Below the pieces are notes generated by a model. It was not told where the DNA came from. It ran no database searches and saw nothing but the letters and a program-made list of their open reading frames with translations. From assembly GCA_946410125.1 (NCBI GenBank), contig CAMJZF010000017.1, positions 1 to 33,315 of the forward strand: a stretch of DNA of 33,315 nucleotides, written 5' to 3'. Shown one piece after another: positions 33,169 to 33,315 of this stretch; positions within the stretch are counted from its first letter, which is position 1; the number at the start of each line of letters is the position of its first letter. This stretch comes from an uncultured Prevotellaceae bacterium (lineage in GTDB: Bacteria > Bacteroidota > Bacteroidia > Bacteroidales > Muribaculaceae). Position numbers and translations under genes: made by a program.

Positions 33169-33315
33169 ATGCAAACTAAAGGTTTTATCGTAACTATTGC
33201 CACTGCATTGGTACTTATTTGCGTTTTCTACCTGTCGTTCTCTTTTGTGACAAGTCACTATGAGGGCATCGCCGAGCAAACCGCGATGAAAAAGGCAGGC
33301 ATCAAGTCGGTCGAT
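33169..33315 (+). CDS. secDF: Protein translocase subunit SecDF, N-terminal fragment (3' end outside window)
   Basis: Only 49 residues are inside the window. They begin MQTKGFIVTIATALVLICVF, a charged start followed by the first transmembrane helix, then YLSFSFVTSHYEG and EQTAMKKAG. This matches the N-terminus of the fused SecDF proteins of Bacteroidetes, which use the proton gradient to help Sec-dependent export from the periplasmic side of the inner membrane. The ATG at 33169 is preceded by an A-rich leader typical of the group. Because so little is present, the call rests on this opening segment; the fusion of SecD and SecF is expected from the group and not seen here. Confidence 0.78.
   Translation, partial: MQTKGFIVTIATALVLICVFYLSFSFVTSHYEGIAEQTAMKKAGIKSVD

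Overview
The window reads as chromosomal DNA from a gut-type member of the Bacteroidales, most likely Muribaculaceae or a close relative. This is inferred from gene content and signals; no 16S or marker search was possible. The reasons are: promoters of the Bacteroidetes form (TTTG, about 20 nt, TAnnTTTG) in front of many genes; no Shine-Dalgarno sites; many secreted or lipid-anchored proteins with WG-repeat, HYDIN-like, chitobiase-like, dockerin and Big_5 domains; a fused SecDF; and a streptopain-type C10 protease with a Spi prodomain. There are no tRNAs, rRNAs, insertion sequences, phage genes or CRISPR arrays that I can see.

Layout. 1-2455 (minus): 5' part of a secreted C10 cysteine protease that runs off the left edge. 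2681-5086 (minus): a two-gene unit, membrane-anchored PP2C phosphatase then a SpoU-type RNA methyltransferase. 5338-6339 (plus): class II fructose-bisphosphate aldolase with its own promoter and terminator. 6524-8089: WG-repeat lipoprotein. 8290-9038: a small Pmp3/YqaE membrane protein followed 11 nt later by a Fur-family regulator. 9193-12157: two tandem paralogous secreted proteins, each with a low-complexity N-terminal half and a shared C-terminal domain I cannot name. 12367-16926 (minus): a 1519-residue secreted alpha-amylase. 17167-18318 (plus): LysM protein. 18360-22451 (minus): a probable operon of small lipoprotein, polyprenyl diphosphate synthase, TatD nuclease and a CotH-kinase/dockerin protein. 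22589-23266 (minus): aquaporin. 23449-24605 (plus): pyrE and an SRPBCC-like protein. 24746-30469 (minus): a 1907-residue secreted subtilase. 30769-32862 (plus): Big_5 lipoprotein. 33169 to the right edge: start of secDF behind a structured leader.

The main theme is extracellular degradation. Three large secreted enzymes (C10 protease, GH13 amylase, S8 protease) share C-terminal accessory modules in different combinations. C10 and S8 share HYDIN-like repeats and a module of roughly 190-230 residues. S8 and amylase share another module of about 220 residues plus a nearly identical 36-residue tail, which I infer to be a secretion or surface-attachment signal. These shared modules are the best candidate for something not well described here. 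Next are the tandem AQGRRP proteins, the 14-bp hairpin in the secDF leader, and three intergenic tracts built of degenerate 7-bp repeats.
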